DNA from: Klenkia brasiliensis
Lineage (GTDB): Bacteria; Actinomycetota; Actinomycetes; Mycobacteriales; Geodermatophilaceae
DNA length: 64,000 bases
Reading direction: 5' to 3'
NCBI RefSeq assembly: GCF_900100695.1
Contig: NZ_FNCF01000002.1
Span: forward strand, 620,001 to 684,000
Shown here piece after piece: positions 7,959 to 16,328 of the stretch. Numbering within the stretch: the first letter of the stretch is position 1; every line of letters starts with the position of its first letter. The notes under the pieces are model-generated. The model was not told the origin of the DNA and did no database searches. It saw only the letters and a program-made list of their open reading frames with translations. Position numbers and translations under genes: made by a program.

Positions 7959-8041
7959 TCCAGCACCACCTGCGGTACCCGCTGTCGAGGGGTCGCCGCC
8001 GTCGGGTCCCGGCGGCGGCTCCCCCGGGCGGGAGCACGACC

Positions 8042-8059
8042 GGCTGCCCCCGGGCAGCC
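8042..8059 (+). terminator. Hairpin terminator after the HTH gene
   Basis: GGCTGCCC and GGGCAGCC form an 8-bp inverted repeat with almost no spacer (effective 4-nt loop), 84 nt after the HTH gene stop and just before the next promoter. No U tract, as is usual at this GC content. Confidence 0.45.
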
Positions 8060-8065
8060 ACCAGG

Positions 8066-8071
8066 TAGGCT
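8066..8071 (+). promoter_or_regulatory. -10 element for the bTHX-epimerase-acyltransferase operon
   Basis: TAGGCT fits TANNNT and lies ~70 nt before the ATG of bTHX. It overlaps the edge of a near-perfect palindrome, GCTCGAC-C-GTCGAGC at 8069-8083, that would sit at the transcript 5' end or act as an operator. Confidence 0.4.
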
Positions 8072-8140
8072 CGACCGTCGAGCGCCCGGGCCCTGCTGGG
8101 CCGGCGCACACGCAGCTGCAACGACGTCGGGAGATCGACC

Positions 8141-8239
8141 ATGGGTTCTGTCATCAAGAAGCGCCGCAAGCGGATGGCCAAGAAGAAGCACCGCAAGCTG
8201 CTGAAGAAGACGCGCGTCCAGCGCCGCAACAAGAAGTGA
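8141..8239 (+). CDS. 30S ribosomal protein bTHX / AURKAIP1-COX24-domain protein
   Basis: A 32-residue, extremely basic peptide, [18 protein letters not shown] then [14 protein letters not shown]. This matches the AURKAIP1/COX24 domain protein found between the HTH gene and the galE2-like epimerase in actinobacteria (Rv0500B). It is known to associate with the 30S ribosomal subunit. Eleven nt separate its stop from the epimerase GTG, so the two are co-transcribed. Too short for most gene finders, but the sequence is nearly invariant across the phylum. Confidence 0.9.
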   Translation: MGSVIKKRRKRMAKKKHRKLLKKTRVQRRNKK

Positions 8240-8249
8240 GCTGACGCTC

Positions 8250-9365
8250 GTGCCGCCCGCGGTCGTGCTCGTCACCGGTGTGAGCCGGTGGCTGGGCGGC
8301 GCGCTGGCGGCCGAGCTCGCCGCCGACCCGACCATCGAGCGGGTCCTGGGGGTCGACACGGTCCCCCCGCGTCCCGAGCTGCAGCGCCGGCTGGGCCGCA
8401 CCGAGTTCGTCCGCGCCGACATCCGCAACCCGCTGATCGGCAAGGTCATCGCCGCGGCCGGCGTGGACACCGTGGTGCACATGAACATCAGCTCCACGCC
8501 GGGCGGCAGCGGCGGGCGCACCTCGATGAAGGAACTGAACGTCATCGGGACGATGCAGCTGCTGGCGGCCTGCCAGCGGGTGCCGTCGGTGCGCCGGCTG
8601 GTGCTGAAGTCCACCAGCGCCGTCTACGGCGCGAGCCCGCGCGACCCCGCGGTGTTCACCGAGTCCATGCAGGCCCGCCAGGTCCCCGGCGGTGGCTTCG
8701 CCAAGGACAGCCTGGACATCGAGGGCTACGTGCGGTCCTTCTCGCGCCGGCGGCCCGAGGTCGACGTCGCCGTGCTGCGGTTCACCAACTTCATCGGCCC
8801 GCGCATCGACTCCCTGCTCACCGGTTTCCTCCGGCTGCCGGTGGTCCCCACCGCGCTGGGCTACGACGCCCGCGTGCAGCTGCTGCACGAGGACGACGCG
8901 CTCGCCGTCCTCGTGCGGGCCACCACCGGCGACTTCGCCGGCACGGTCAACGTCGGGGCCGAGGGCACCGTGCTGCTCTCCCAGGCCATCCGCCGGCTGG
9001 GCCGGGTGGCGCTGCCGCTGCCCACCCAGGCGATCGGCCCGCTGGGCCGGCTCACCCGGCAGGCCCGGATCACCGACTACTCGCCCGAGCAGCTGCGCTT
9101 CCTGAACTTCGGCCGGGTGGTCGACACCGGCGTGCTGCGCGAGGAGTTCGGCTACACCCCGCGGTACACCACCGCCGAGGCGCTGGCCGACTACGGCCGC
9201 ACCGTGGTCCCGGTGCTCGACCCGGCGCTGGTCGGCGCGGTCGTGGCGGGCGCCGAGGACGCCGTCGGGCGCACCGCGGCCGCCGTGGGCTCGCTGCACG
9301 CGGTGGCCGGCCGGCGCGACCCCCACCCGGCCGGCGGCGGACTGCGGGCGGTGCGCGATGCCTGA
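8250..9365 (+). CDS. NAD-dependent epimerase/dehydratase-like protein (GalE2-like, degenerate active site)
   Basis: 371 residues with an extended short-chain dehydrogenase fold: N-terminal VLVTGVSRWLGGALA nucleotide loop, a DTVVHMN strand and the LKSTSAVYGASP segment. Where active enzymes carry YxxxK, this protein has FAKDSLDIE, so the catalytic Tyr and Lys both appear to be missing (Phe and Ser). The orthologue Rv0501 is annotated GalE2, but sugar epimerase activity should not be assumed. It follows the bTHX gene by 11 nt and overlaps the acyltransferase start by 8 nt. A membrane-lipid or cell-envelope role is suggested only by that neighbour. Confidence 0.8.
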   Translation: MPPAVVLVTGVSRWLGGALAAELAADPTIERVLGVDTVPPRPELQRRLGRTEFVRADIRNPLIGKVIAAAGVDTVVHMNISSTPGGSGGRTSMKELNVIGTMQLLAACQRVPSVRRLVLKSTSAVYGASPRDPAVFTESMQARQVPGGGFAKDSLDIEGYVRSFSRRRPEVDVAVLRFTNFIGPRIDSLLTGFLRLPVVPTALGYDARVQLLHEDDALAVLVRATTGDFAGTVNVGAEGTVLLSQAIRRLGRVALPLPTQAIGPLGRLTRQARITDYSPEQLRFLNFGRVVDTGVLREEFGYTPRYTTAEALADYGRTVVPVLDPALVGAVVAGAEDAVGRTAAAVGSLHAVAGRRDPHPAGGGLRAVRDA

Positions 9366-10269
9366 GGCCCGCGTGATCCGGCTGCACCCCGACGGCCCCG
9401 ACGAGCCGGCCGACGCCGCCGCGGTGGAGCCGGGCTGGGAGGACCAGCTGGCCGGCGGCCTGGAGTTCCTGCGCCGGCGGCTGACCGGGGAGTACGAGAC
9501 CGACGAGTTCGGCTTCGACCCCGACCTCGCCGACCACCTGCTGCTGCCCGTGCTGCGCCCGCTGTTCCAGAAGTGGTTCCGGGTCGAGACCCAGGGCATG
9601 GAGCACGTCCCCGACACCGGCGGCGCCCTGGTGGTGGCCAACCACTCCGGCACCATCCCGCTGGACGCGCTGATGACCACCGTGGCGCTGCACGACGACC
9701 ACCCCGCGGAGCGCCGGTTCCGGCTGCTGGGCGCCGACCTGGTCTTCCAGTTCCCGTTCGTCGGCGCCCTGTCGCGCAAGTTCGGCGCGACCCTGGCCTG
9801 CAACGAGGACGCCGAGCGGCTGCTCACCGACGGCGAGCTGGTGGGGGTGTTCCCCGAGGGCTTCAAGGGCATCGGGAAGTCCTTCAGCGAGCGGTACACG
9901 CTGCAGCGGTTCGGCCGGGGCGGGTTCGTCACCGCGGCGCTGCGCACCGGGGCGCCGATCGTGCCGTGCGCCATCGTCGGGGCCGAGGAGATCTACCCGA
10001 TGATCGGCAACGCCAAGACCGCGGCGCGCATCCTCGGCCTGCCCTACCTGCCGATCACCCCCACGTTCCCGCTGCTGGGCCCGCTCGGCCTGCTGCCGCT
10101 GCCGTCCAAGTGGTTCATCGCCTTCGGCGAGCCGATCGAGACCGCGTCCTACGGGCCGGGGGCCGCCGACGACCCGATGCTGGTGTTCAACCTGACCGAC
10201 CAGGTGCGCGAGACCATCCAGCAGTCGCTCTACCAGCTGCTGCTGCAGCGCCGCTCGGTCTTCAGCTAG
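9358..10269 (+). CDS. PlsC-like 1-acyl-glycerol-phosphate acyltransferase family protein
   Basis: 303 residues. The acyltransferase motifs are clear: HX4D block [12 protein letters not shown] (catalytic His and Asp), then [15 protein letters not shown]-like core with [11 protein letters not shown], then [11 protein letters not shown] (block III, acyl-acceptor binding) and [13 protein letters not shown]. It would transfer an acyl chain to a phospholipid or related acceptor at the membrane. Equivalent to Rv0502. The ATG overlaps the upstream epimerase. It converges with the SerB1-like gene: both end on the same CTAG tetramer at 10266-10269, each reading TAG. Confidence 0.85.
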   Translation: MPEARVIRLHPDGPDEPADAAAVEPGWEDQLAGGLEFLRRRLTGEYETDEFGFDPDLADHLLLPVLRPLFQKWFRVETQGMEHVPDTGGALVVANHSGTIPLDALMTTVALHDDHPAERRFRLLGADLVFQFPFVGALSRKFGATLACNEDAERLLTDGELVGVFPEGFKGIGKSFSERYTLQRFGRGGFVTAALRTGAPIVPCAIVGAEEIYPMIGNAKTAARILGLPYLPITPTFPLLGPLGLLPLPSKWFIAFGEPIETASYGPGAADDPMLVFNLTDQVRETIQQSLYQLLLQRRSVFS

Positions 10270-11180
10270 AAGGGCCAGCGGTTGCGCCGGCGCAGCGCCA
10301 GCAGACCGCTCACCGCCCCGCCGCCCACCGCCGCCGCGCCCAGCGTGGGGACGCCGATGCGGGCGGCCTTGCGGCCGGTGCGGAAGTCCTTGACCACCCA
10401 GCCGCGGGAGCGGGCCACCGCCTTCAGCTCGGTGTCGGGGTTCACCGCCACCGCGGTGCCCACCAGGGAGAGCATCGGCAGGTCGTTGGAGGAGTCGCTG
10501 TAGGCGGTGCAGCGGGTGAGGTCCAGGCCCTCGCGGTCGGCCAGTGCGCGCACCGCCTGGGCCTTGGCCTCGTGGTGCATGAGCTCGCCGACCAGGCGAC
10601 CGGTGTACCGGCCGTCCACGACCTCCGACACCGTGCCCAGCGCGCCGGTGAGGCCCAGCCGGCGGGCGATGATCTCGGCCAGCTCGATCGGGGTGGCGGT
10701 GACCAGCCAGACCCGCTGCCCGGCGTCGAGGTGGCGCTGGGCCAGCACCCGGGTGCCGGCCCAGATCCGGTCGGCCATCAGCTCGTCGTAGATCTCCTCG
10801 CCGGCCTCGACGATCTCGCTGACCGGCCGGCCGGCGATGAAGGCCAGCGCGTTGTCGCGCACGGTGTGCATGTCGACGGCGGACTCCGAGCCGGCGATGC
10901 GGAACTTGGCCTGCTGCCAGACGAAGGAGGCCACGTCGCGGCCGGTGAAGTACTTGCGGGCGGCCAGTCCCCGGGCGAACCAGAACAGCGAGGCGCCCAT
11001 CATCATCGTGTTGTCGCAGTCGAAGAACGCCGCGGCGGTGGGGTCGGGGTCCGCCGGGGCCGGGCCGTCGACCTCCGCGGCGGCAGCGGAGGCCGTGCCG
11101 GCGACGAGCGCGCGGGTCTCCTCGTCCTCCAGGCTCGCGGGGGTGCGCGCGCCGCGACCGCGGAACGGCACACGGACCAC
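10266..11180 (-). CDS. HAD-superfamily IB hydrolase (SerB1-like phosphatase)
   Basis: 304 residues from the chosen GTG. HAD motif I is [13 protein letters not shown] (DxDNT), motif II lies in [10 protein letters not shown], and motif III in [12 protein letters not shown]. This is the subfamily annotated SerB1 (Rv0505c), distinct from classical phosphoserine phosphatase and possibly acting on lysophospholipids or phosphoserine. A hydrophobic patch near the C terminus ([18 protein letters not shown]) may anchor it to the membrane. GTG 11180 is preferred because GGAGGGGG is 6 nt upstream; an alternative GTG at 11267 adds 29 low-complexity residues. Shares the CTAG stop with the acyltransferase. 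Confidence 0.8.
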   Translation of the reverse strand: MVRVPFRGRGARTPASLEDEETRALVAGTASAAAAEVDGPAPADPDPTAAAFFDCDNTMMMGASLFWFARGLAARKYFTGRDVASFVWQQAKFRIAGSESAVDMHTVRDNALAFIAGRPVSEIVEAGEEIYDELMADRIWAGTRVLAQRHLDAGQRVWLVTATPIELAEIIARRLGLTGALGTVSEVVDGRYTGRLVGELMHHEAKAQAVRALADREGLDLTRCTAYSDSSNDLPMLSLVGTAVAVNPDTELKAVARSRGWVVKDFRTGRKAARIGVPTLGAAAVGGGAVSGLLALRRRNRWPF

Positions 11181-11295
11181 TGGTCGCCCCCTCCGTCGCG
11201 GCTGCGGTTCAGCCCCTGCCGACCCTAACGGCCCAGCGACCGGCCCGGTCGCTGTGCCGTCGGCCACGGTCGGGCCCGCCCCGGCCGCGGGCGCG

Positions 11296-12507
11296 TCAGC
11301 CGCCGACGCAGATCAGCCCACCGAGGCACACGGTCGTCGAGGGCACGGGGACCGGCACCTGCACCACCGGCGGGGTGGTGGTGGCGGCCGGGAGGCCGAC
11401 CGTCGGCACCGGTGCCGACGTCGGCACCGCCGGCGGCAGGGTGGTCGTGGCGGGTGCGCCGCCGGTCGTCGGCAGCGTCCCGCCGCCGCCGCCGCTGCCG
11501 CCACCACCGCCGGTCGGCGCGGCCGTGGCGGGCGGGGCGGCGCTGGTCGGCGCCGTGCCCGTGCCCGTGCCACCACCCGGTGCCGGCTCGGCGGTGCTCC
11601 CGGTGGTGGGTGCCGCCGTCGACGGCGCGGCGGACGGGGTGGTCGCCGGCACCGCGCAGGCGCCGGCCACGGGGCCGAGGTCGTCCAGGCCGGCCGTGGT
11701 GGGGCCGTCGGGGCAGGTCAGCGCGGTCTGCCAGGACGTCGCACGGGCCGCGACCTGGTCGACCAGCACGAGGGAGGCGGCGACCGCGTCCTGCGCCCCG
11801 GCGGGCAGGTCGAGGGCGGCCAGCCCGGCGCGCTGCCCGGCGGCCCAGTCGGTCAGCGTGGCCAGGGCCCCGGGGTCGCCGCCGCCGACGACGGTGGTGG
11901 TCAGCGACGACGTGCCCTCGGTGGTCTGCTCGTCCATCGTGATCAGCAGGTCGACGACGGTGGCCGGGTCGACGCCGGCGGCGGCCACGGCCTGCCCGGA
12001 GCCGTCGGGCGCGCCGACCGCGGCCGGCAGCGCCCCGGCGTCCTCGCCGGTGAGCTCGGCGAGCTCGTCCAGGCGCGTGGTGGCGAAGCCGAGCAGGGTG
12101 AGCCCGCGGTCGGCGTCGGAGGCCAGCGCCAGCTGGGTCTGCTCGGTGCCGCGCTTGAGCCCGTAGAGCAGGTCGCCGGGCTCGGCCCCCTGCGCGAGCG
12201 CGACCAGGCCGGAGAGGGCACCCACGGTCACCGCGGCGCCGGCCATGCCCGCGGTCAGCCGGGCGCGCCAGCGGGGCCACGGCGCGTCGGCCGGACGGCC
12301 GGCCAGCGCCCGGCGCCACCGGGGGAGGGCCGGCGCGGGGCCGCGGACGGCGGCGGCACCGGCCGCTGCGGGGCGGACGGCGGCCATCGCGACCAGCCGG
12401 GCACGCTGCGCCGCGCGGACGTCCTCGCCCAGCCCGGGCTCGTCGTGGGCGAGCAGCCGCAGCCGCCCGACCAGCGCCTCCTCCAGCCCCTCGTCGTCCA
12501 CCGTCAT
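11296..12507 (-). CDS. DUF5667 membrane protein, likely anti-sigma partner of BldN (RsbN-like)
   Basis: 403 residues. The first ~85 are predicted cytoplasmic and start with an acidic helix ([19 protein letters not shown]). One transmembrane segment follows ([20 protein letters not shown]), then a DUF5667-type external region ([19 protein letters not shown]) and a ~130-residue Pro/Thr/Ala/Gly-rich tail ending [10 protein letters not shown]. The gene lies immediately downstream of the sigma factor gene, the position of rsbN in Streptomyces, and has its own BldN-type promoter at 12557-12584. I infer an anti-sigma or signalling role from topology and context; there is no zinc anti-sigma HXXXCXXC motif. 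ATG 12507 has GAGGG just upstream. Confidence 0.65.
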   Translation of the reverse strand: MTVDDEGLEEALVGRLRLLAHDEPGLGEDVRAAQRARLVAMAAVRPAAAGAAAVRGPAPALPRWRRALAGRPADAPWPRWRARLTAGMAGAAVTVGALSGLVALAQGAEPGDLLYGLKRGTEQTQLALASDADRGLTLLGFATTRLDELAELTGEDAGALPAAVGAPDGSGQAVAAAGVDPATVVDLLITMDEQTTEGTSSLTTTVVGGGDPGALATLTDWAAGQRAGLAALDLPAGAQDAVAASLVLVDQVAARATSWQTALTCPDGPTTAGLDDLGPVAGACAVPATTPSAAPSTAAPTTGSTAEPAPGGGTGTGTAPTSAAPPATAAPTGGGGGSGGGGGTLPTTGGAPATTTLPPAVPTSAPVPTVGLPAATTTPPVVQVPVPVPSTTVCLGGLICVGG

Positions 12508-12556
12508 CCCTCGTCCCCGTGTGCACCGACCGGCCCGGAGGGCCGTGTCAGCGGTG

Positions 12557-12584
12557 TCAACGAGGCCCCCGGGGCCCCGATACG
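12557..12584 (-). promoter_or_regulatory. Sigma-BldN-type promoter of the DUF5667 gene
   Basis: On the minus strand CGTATC is followed after exactly 16 nt by CGTTGA. The Streptomyces sigma-BldN consensus is CGTAAC-N16-CGTTGA, so 11 of 12 positions match with the right spacing. It lies 50 nt before the ATG of the DUF5667 gene, in the 115-bp gap after the sigma factor gene. Partly overlapping GTGTCA direct repeats occur on the plus strand at 12545-12559. Confidence 0.6.
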
Positions 12585-12622
12585 GGGTACCCGTGGGTAA
12601 CTTCCGACACCACCCGGACGGG

Positions 12623-13576
12623 TCATCGCAGGCCCTCCGGCAGGAGCGTGGCCAGCCGCTTGACCGCCCGGTGCTGCAACGCCTTGACGGCGCCGTCCTT
12701 CTTGCCCATCGCCGCGGCGGTCTCGGCCACCGACAGGCCCTGCAGGAAGCGCAGCGCGATGCACTCCCGCTGCTCGTCGCCCAGCTGGGCGACGCAGGCC
12801 ATCAGCTGCTCGTTGGTCAGGCCCTGCAGCACGGCGTCCTCGGGGCCGTCGGTGGCCCGGTCGGCGTCGCGCATGTCGGCGGTGGCCACCTCCAGCCGGA
12901 ACCGGCTGCTCTTCACGTGGTCGCGGACGATGTTGCGGGCGATGGTGACCAGCCAGGCGCCCACGTCCCGGCCCTGGAAGCTCAGCGAGTCGATGCGGCG
13001 CAGCGCCCGCACGAAGGTCTCGCTGGTGAAGTCCTCGGCGGTCTGCCGGTCGGGCACCCGGTGGTAGAGGTAGCGGAAGACCATGTCGGCGTAGCGGTCG
13101 TACAGCTCGCCGAAGGCCTCCGCCTCGCCGGCCTGGGCCCGCTCCACCAGCGTCCAGACCGCGACCTGCTCGGCGCCCTCCGGCCGCGCGGGCAGCTCCT
13201 GCAGGTCGGCGGCCTCGAGCTCGGCCACCTCGAGCTCGGTGGCCTCCTCCACGACGTCGGCCTCGACCACCTCGTCGGCCTCGACGTGGCCGGCCTCGAC
13301 GTCGACGACCCCGGTGGGCGCGGCCTCGACCGGCTCGGGCCGCCGGTGCGAGGTCGGGCCGGTGGTCTCCTCGCCCTGCGGCCGGCGCGGTGCGGGCGCG
13401 CCCGCCCGGGGACGCGGGGTGGGCCGGGGCCGGGCCGGGAGCAGCTCACCGGCACCCAGGCCGACGTCACCGGCGGCGCGACCGTGGGCGGACACCGGCA
13501 CCCCCGTCGTCGTCGTCGGCGCGCGGGAGGACGGCGGTGCCCTGACCTGCGCAGGTCCGACCCATGGTGACAACAT
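12623..13576 (-). CDS. bldN: ECF RNA polymerase sigma factor BldN
   Basis: 317 residues. Region 2 is FGELYDRYADMVFRYLYHRV...AEDFTSETFVRALR, then WLVTIARNIVRDHVKSSR, and region 4 is LGDEQRECIALRFLQGLSV followed by VKALQHRAVKRLATLL. A ~130-residue N-terminal extension, Pro/Arg-rich then strongly acidic with Val/Glu/Ala runs, precedes region 2. Streptomyces BldN also has an N-terminal pro-sequence removed by proteolysis. Context agrees: bldN is next to rex-hemACD in Streptomyces. It would control development or surface-protein genes. ATG 13576 is preceded by GGAGG at short spacing; internal starts cannot be excluded. Confidence 0.82.
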   Translation of the reverse strand: MLSPWVGPAQVRAPPSSRAPTTTTGVPVSAHGRAAGDVGLGAGELLPARPRPTPRPRAGAPAPRRPQGEETTGPTSHRRPEPVEAAPTGVVDVEAGHVEADEVVEADVVEEATELEVAELEAADLQELPARPEGAEQVAVWTLVERAQAGEAEAFGELYDRYADMVFRYLYHRVPDRQTAEDFTSETFVRALRRIDSLSFQGRDVGAWLVTIARNIVRDHVKSSRFRLEVATADMRDADRATDGPEDAVLQGLTNEQLMACVAQLGDEQRECIALRFLQGLSVAETAAAMGKKDGAVKALQHRAVKRLATLLPEGLR

Positions 13577-13644
13577 CGGGCCTCCGCGTCCACGTGAGGT
13601 GCGCGGTCGGCGGCCCGCCGCCCGCGTCGAGGAGGGAGACCCCG

Positions 13645-15228
13645 GTGGTCCCAGGAGCCCGCACGTTCCACGGACTGGTGCGCGCCGCGGCCGACGCCGA
13701 CCCCGCCGCGCCCGCGCTGGTGCAGGGCGACCGGCGGCTGACCTGGGGCGAGCTGGCCGGCCAGGTGGACCGGGTGGCGGCGGGGTGGGCCGCCCGCGGG
13801 CTCGTCGCCGGCGACCGGGTGGCCGTGCAGCTGCCCAACGGGGTCGACTGGGTGCTCGCCGTGCTGGGCGCGCTGCGGGCCGGGCTGGTCGTCGTCCCGG
13901 TGAACACCGCCTACACCGACCCCGAGACCAGCTACGTGCTCACCGACTCGGGGGCGCGCGCCCACGTCGTGGCCCGGCCGCGCGCGGACGTGGCCGGCGT
14001 CCCCGCGGTGGTCGGGCCGCCGACGTCCGACGACGCGCCGCCCCCCGACCCCGACGACCCCGACGCGCTGGCCCTGCTGGCCTACACCAGCGGCACGACC
14101 GGCCACCCGCGCGGCGCGATGCTGCCGCACGCCGCGCTGCTGGCCAACCTCGGGCAGGTGCGCGCGCTGCAGCCGGCACCGGTCCGCGAGGGCGACGTGG
14201 TGCTGCTGGCGCTCCCGCTGTTCCACGTCTACGGCCTCAACGGCGGCCTGGGCCTGGTCGCGGCGACCCGCTCGTGCGGCGTGGTCGTGGAGTCCTTCGA
14301 CCCCGCCGGCACGCTCGCCCTGATGGCGACCGAGGGCGTCACCGCGGTGCCGGCCGCCCCGCCGATGTACCAGGCGTGGCTGGCCGCCGCCGACGCCGCG
14401 GGTTCGGACACCGCGCTGCGCCGCGCGTTCGCCGCGGTGCACACGGCCAGCTCGGGCTCCGCCCCGCTGGCCCCCCGCGTCTGGACGGCGATGCGCGAGC
14501 GCGCCGCGGTCACCGTGTGGGAGGGCTACGGCCTCACCGAGGCCGCCCCGGTGCTGGCCACCACGCTGGCCACCGGGCGGGCCAAGCCCGGCTGCATCGG
14601 CGGACCGCTGCCCGGGGTCGAGCTGGTGCTGCGCGACACCGCCGGCGGCCCCGAGGCCGGCCCCGACCCGGGCAGTCGGGTGCGCGAGGACGTCTTCGGC
14701 GACCCGTTCGGGGACGACCCGCCCGACAGCGCCGGCGAGGTCTGCGTGCGCGGGCCCAACCTGTTCCGCGGCTACTGGCCCGACGGCGCCGACGGCCCGG
14801 ACGCCGAGGGCTGGCTGCCCACCGGCGACATCGCCTACCGCGACGCCGAGGGCGACCTGCACCTGGTCGACCGGCGCCGGGACCTGGTGCTGGTCAGCGG
14901 GTTCAACGTCTACCCGCTGGAGGTCGAGCGGGTGCTGGAGACCCACCCGGAGGTCGTCGAGGCCGCGGTCGTCGGCCAGCCCGACGAGCGCACGGGGGAG
15001 TCCGTGCGCGCGGTGGTCGTGCGCGCGGAGGGGTCGGACCTGGACGCCGAGGCGCTGCGCGCGTTCGCCGCCCGCTCGCTGGCCCGGTTCAAGGTGCCGG
15101 CGGGGGTCGTGTTCGTGCCGCAGCTGCCGCACTCGCTCACCGGCAAGGTCAGCCGGGCGCGGCTGCGCGAGCTCGGCCTGGACCGGGTGGCCGCCGAGAC
15201 CGAGCACGCGGAGGGCGTCGATGCCTGA
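13645..15228 (+). CDS. AMP-dependent acyl-CoA synthetase (long-chain fatty acid CoA ligase family)
   Basis: 527 residues. Adenylate-forming motifs are complete: LAYTSGTTGHPRGAML (P-loop), WEGYGLTEAAPV, GWLPTGDIAYRDAEGDLHLV, RRRDLVLVSGFNVYPLEVE and the C-terminal SLTGKVSRARLREL with the catalytic lysine. It activates a carboxylic acid, probably a fatty acid, to the acyl-CoA; substrate is not predictable here. GTG 13645 is chosen over ATG 13564 because GGAGGGAG at 13631-13638 is well placed. It is divergent from bldN with 68 bp between starts, and its stop overlaps the glutaredoxin gene by 8 nt. Confidence 0.85.
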   Translation: MVPGARTFHGLVRAAADADPAAPALVQGDRRLTWGELAGQVDRVAAGWAARGLVAGDRVAVQLPNGVDWVLAVLGALRAGLVVVPVNTAYTDPETSYVLTDSGARAHVVARPRADVAGVPAVVGPPTSDDAPPPDPDDPDALALLAYTSGTTGHPRGAMLPHAALLANLGQVRALQPAPVREGDVVLLALPLFHVYGLNGGLGLVAATRSCGVVVESFDPAGTLALMATEGVTAVPAAPPMYQAWLAAADAAGSDTALRRAFAAVHTASSGSAPLAPRVWTAMRERAAVTVWEGYGLTEAAPVLATTLATGRAKPGCIGGPLPGVELVLRDTAGGPEAGPDPGSRVREDVFGDPFGDDPPDSAGEVCVRGPNLFRGYWPDGADGPDAEGWLPTGDIAYRDAEGDLHLVDRRRDLVLVSGFNVYPLEVERVLETHPEVVEAAVVGQPDERTGESVRAVVVRAEGSDLDAEALRAFAARSLARFKVPAGVVFVPQLPHSLTGKVSRARLRELGLDRVAAETEHAEGVDA

Positions 15229-15472
15229 GGGCACGCCGGTGCTGCAGCTGCTGACCCGCGAGGGCTGCCACCTGTGCGCGGTGGCCGCCGAGACGCTGGA
15301 CCGGGTGGCGGCCGAGCACGGCCTGGCGGTCACCGCCGTCGACGTCGACGGCGACCCCGAGCTGCAGGCCGAGTTCGGCGACCGGGTGCCGGTCGTGCTG
15401 CTCGACGGCCGGGAGCACAGCTACTTCACCGTCGACGTCGAGCGGCTGCGCCGGGACCTCGCCGACCGCTGA
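15221..15472 (+). CDS. Glutaredoxin-like protein
   Basis: 83 residues with a thioredoxin fold: beta strand VLQLLTREGCHLCAVA carries the CHLC redox motif, then VTAVDVDGDPELQAEFGDRVPVVLLDG with the cis-Pro (VPV), ending with an FTVDVERLRRDL helix. Corresponds to Rv0508, which also precedes hemA in Mycobacterium. It may supply thiol-disulfide exchange for the downstream heme pathway or general redox balance (inference). The 8-nt overlap with the ligase indicates co-translation. The Rex-controlled rex-hem promoter follows. Confidence 0.85.
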   Translation: MPEGTPVLQLLTREGCHLCAVAAETLDRVAAEHGLAVTAVDVDGDPELQAEFGDRVPVVLLDGREHSYFTVDVERLRRDLADR

Positions 15473-15530
15473 GACGGGTGGTGTCGGCCACACCTGTGCG
15501 CCGTGACCTGCGGGAACGCCCTCGCGGACT

Positions 15531-15548
15531 TTGTTCCTGCGTTCACAA
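15531..15548. promoter_or_regulatory. Rex operator overlapping the rex-hem promoter
   Basis: TTGTTCCTGCGTTCACAA matches 11 of 14 defined positions of the Rex operator TTGTGAA-N4-TTCACAA; the right arm is perfect. Its first six bases (TTGTTC) also form a -35, and TACCGT at 15554-15559 is a -10 after a 17-nt spacer. Rex binding would block the promoter, implying autoregulation and NADH/NAD+ control of hemACDB. Confidence 0.72.
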
Positions 15549-15647
15549 GCGGTTACCGTGGCGTTGCCGGCCCGAGACGGGGCCGGCGGACATCCCCCGA
15601 TGCCGGCTCCGCCGCCGGGGTGCCCGCACGGGCGGACGAGGAGGGCC

Positions 15648-16328
15648 ATGAGCGAGTCGCGCGAGCCGCGGGCCCGGGTCATCCCCGAGGCCACCGTCGC
15701 CCGCCTGGCCGTCTACCTGCGCGTGCTCACCGGGCTGGCCGACGCCGGCCGGGCCTCGGTGTCCAGCGGCGAGCTCGCCTCGGCCGCCGGGGTCAACCCG
15801 GCCGGCCTGCGCAAGGACCTGTCCTACCTCGGCCCCTGCGGCGTGCGCGGCGTCGGGTACGCCGTCCCCGCGCTGCGGGAGCGGCTGGCCCGGGCCCTGG
15901 GCGTCGAGCAGTCCCGCTCCTGCGTGCTGGTCGGCATGGGCAACCTGGGCTCGGCGCTGGCCGGGTACGCCGGGTTCGGCACCCGTGGCTTCTCCTTCGT
16001 CGGGCTCCTGGACGCCGACCCCGCGCGGGTCGGCGACGTGGTCGGCGGCACCGCGGTGCGCCCGGTCGACGACCTCGAGCAGGTCGTCGCCGAGCACGGC
16101 GTGACCATCGCGGTGGTCACCACGCCGGCGCCGGTGGCGCAGTCGGTGTGCGACCGGCTGGTGGACGCCGGCGTGCGCAGCATCGTGAACTTCGCGCCGG
16201 TGGCGCTGCAGGTCCCCGCGGGGGTCGACGTCCGGCAGGTGGACCTGTCCGTCGAGCTGCAGGTGCTGGCGTTCCTGGACCAGCAGAAGGGTGTGCAGGT
16301 GGTCGGCGAGCAGGTGGTCCTCCCGTGA
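15648..16328 (+). CDS. rex: Redox-sensing transcriptional repressor Rex
   Basis: 226 residues. The N-terminal winged helix (~1-85) contains [17 protein letters not shown] and [13 protein letters not shown], the DNA-recognition region of Rex. The Rossmann domain shows [19 protein letters not shown] and the NAD(H)-binding [11 protein letters not shown] loop; the domain-swapped C-terminal helix is [16 protein letters not shown]. Rex binds DNA when NAD+ is high and releases with NADH. ATG 15648 has GAGGAGGG upstream; longer frames starting at 15531 would begin inside the operator. Stop overlaps hemA (GTGA). Known targets elsewhere include nuo, cyd and hem; here operators are visible at rex and nuo. 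Confidence 0.95.
   Translation: MSESREPRARVIPEATVARLAVYLRVLTGLADAGRASVSSGELASAAGVNPAGLRKDLSYLGPCGVRGVGYAVPALRERLARALGVEQSRSCVLVGMGNLGSALAGYAGFGTRGFSFVGLLDADPARVGDVVGGTAVRPVDDLEQVVAEHGVTIAVVTTPAPVAQSVCDRLVDAGVRSIVNFAPVALQVPAGVDVRQVDLSVELQVLAFLDQQKGVQVVGEQVVLP

Noticed and set aside
11420-11600. Repetitive-looking Pro/Thr/Gly-rich DNA as a possible CRISPR or tandem repeat
   Set aside because: It is the low-complexity coding tail of the DUF5667 protein; no regular repeat unit or spacers are present.
13239-15254. A 671-codon plus-strand frame across bldN and the acyl-CoA ligase
   Set aside because: It is out of frame with the ligase, whose motifs are complete in another frame; the translation is Arg/Gly-rich with no fold.
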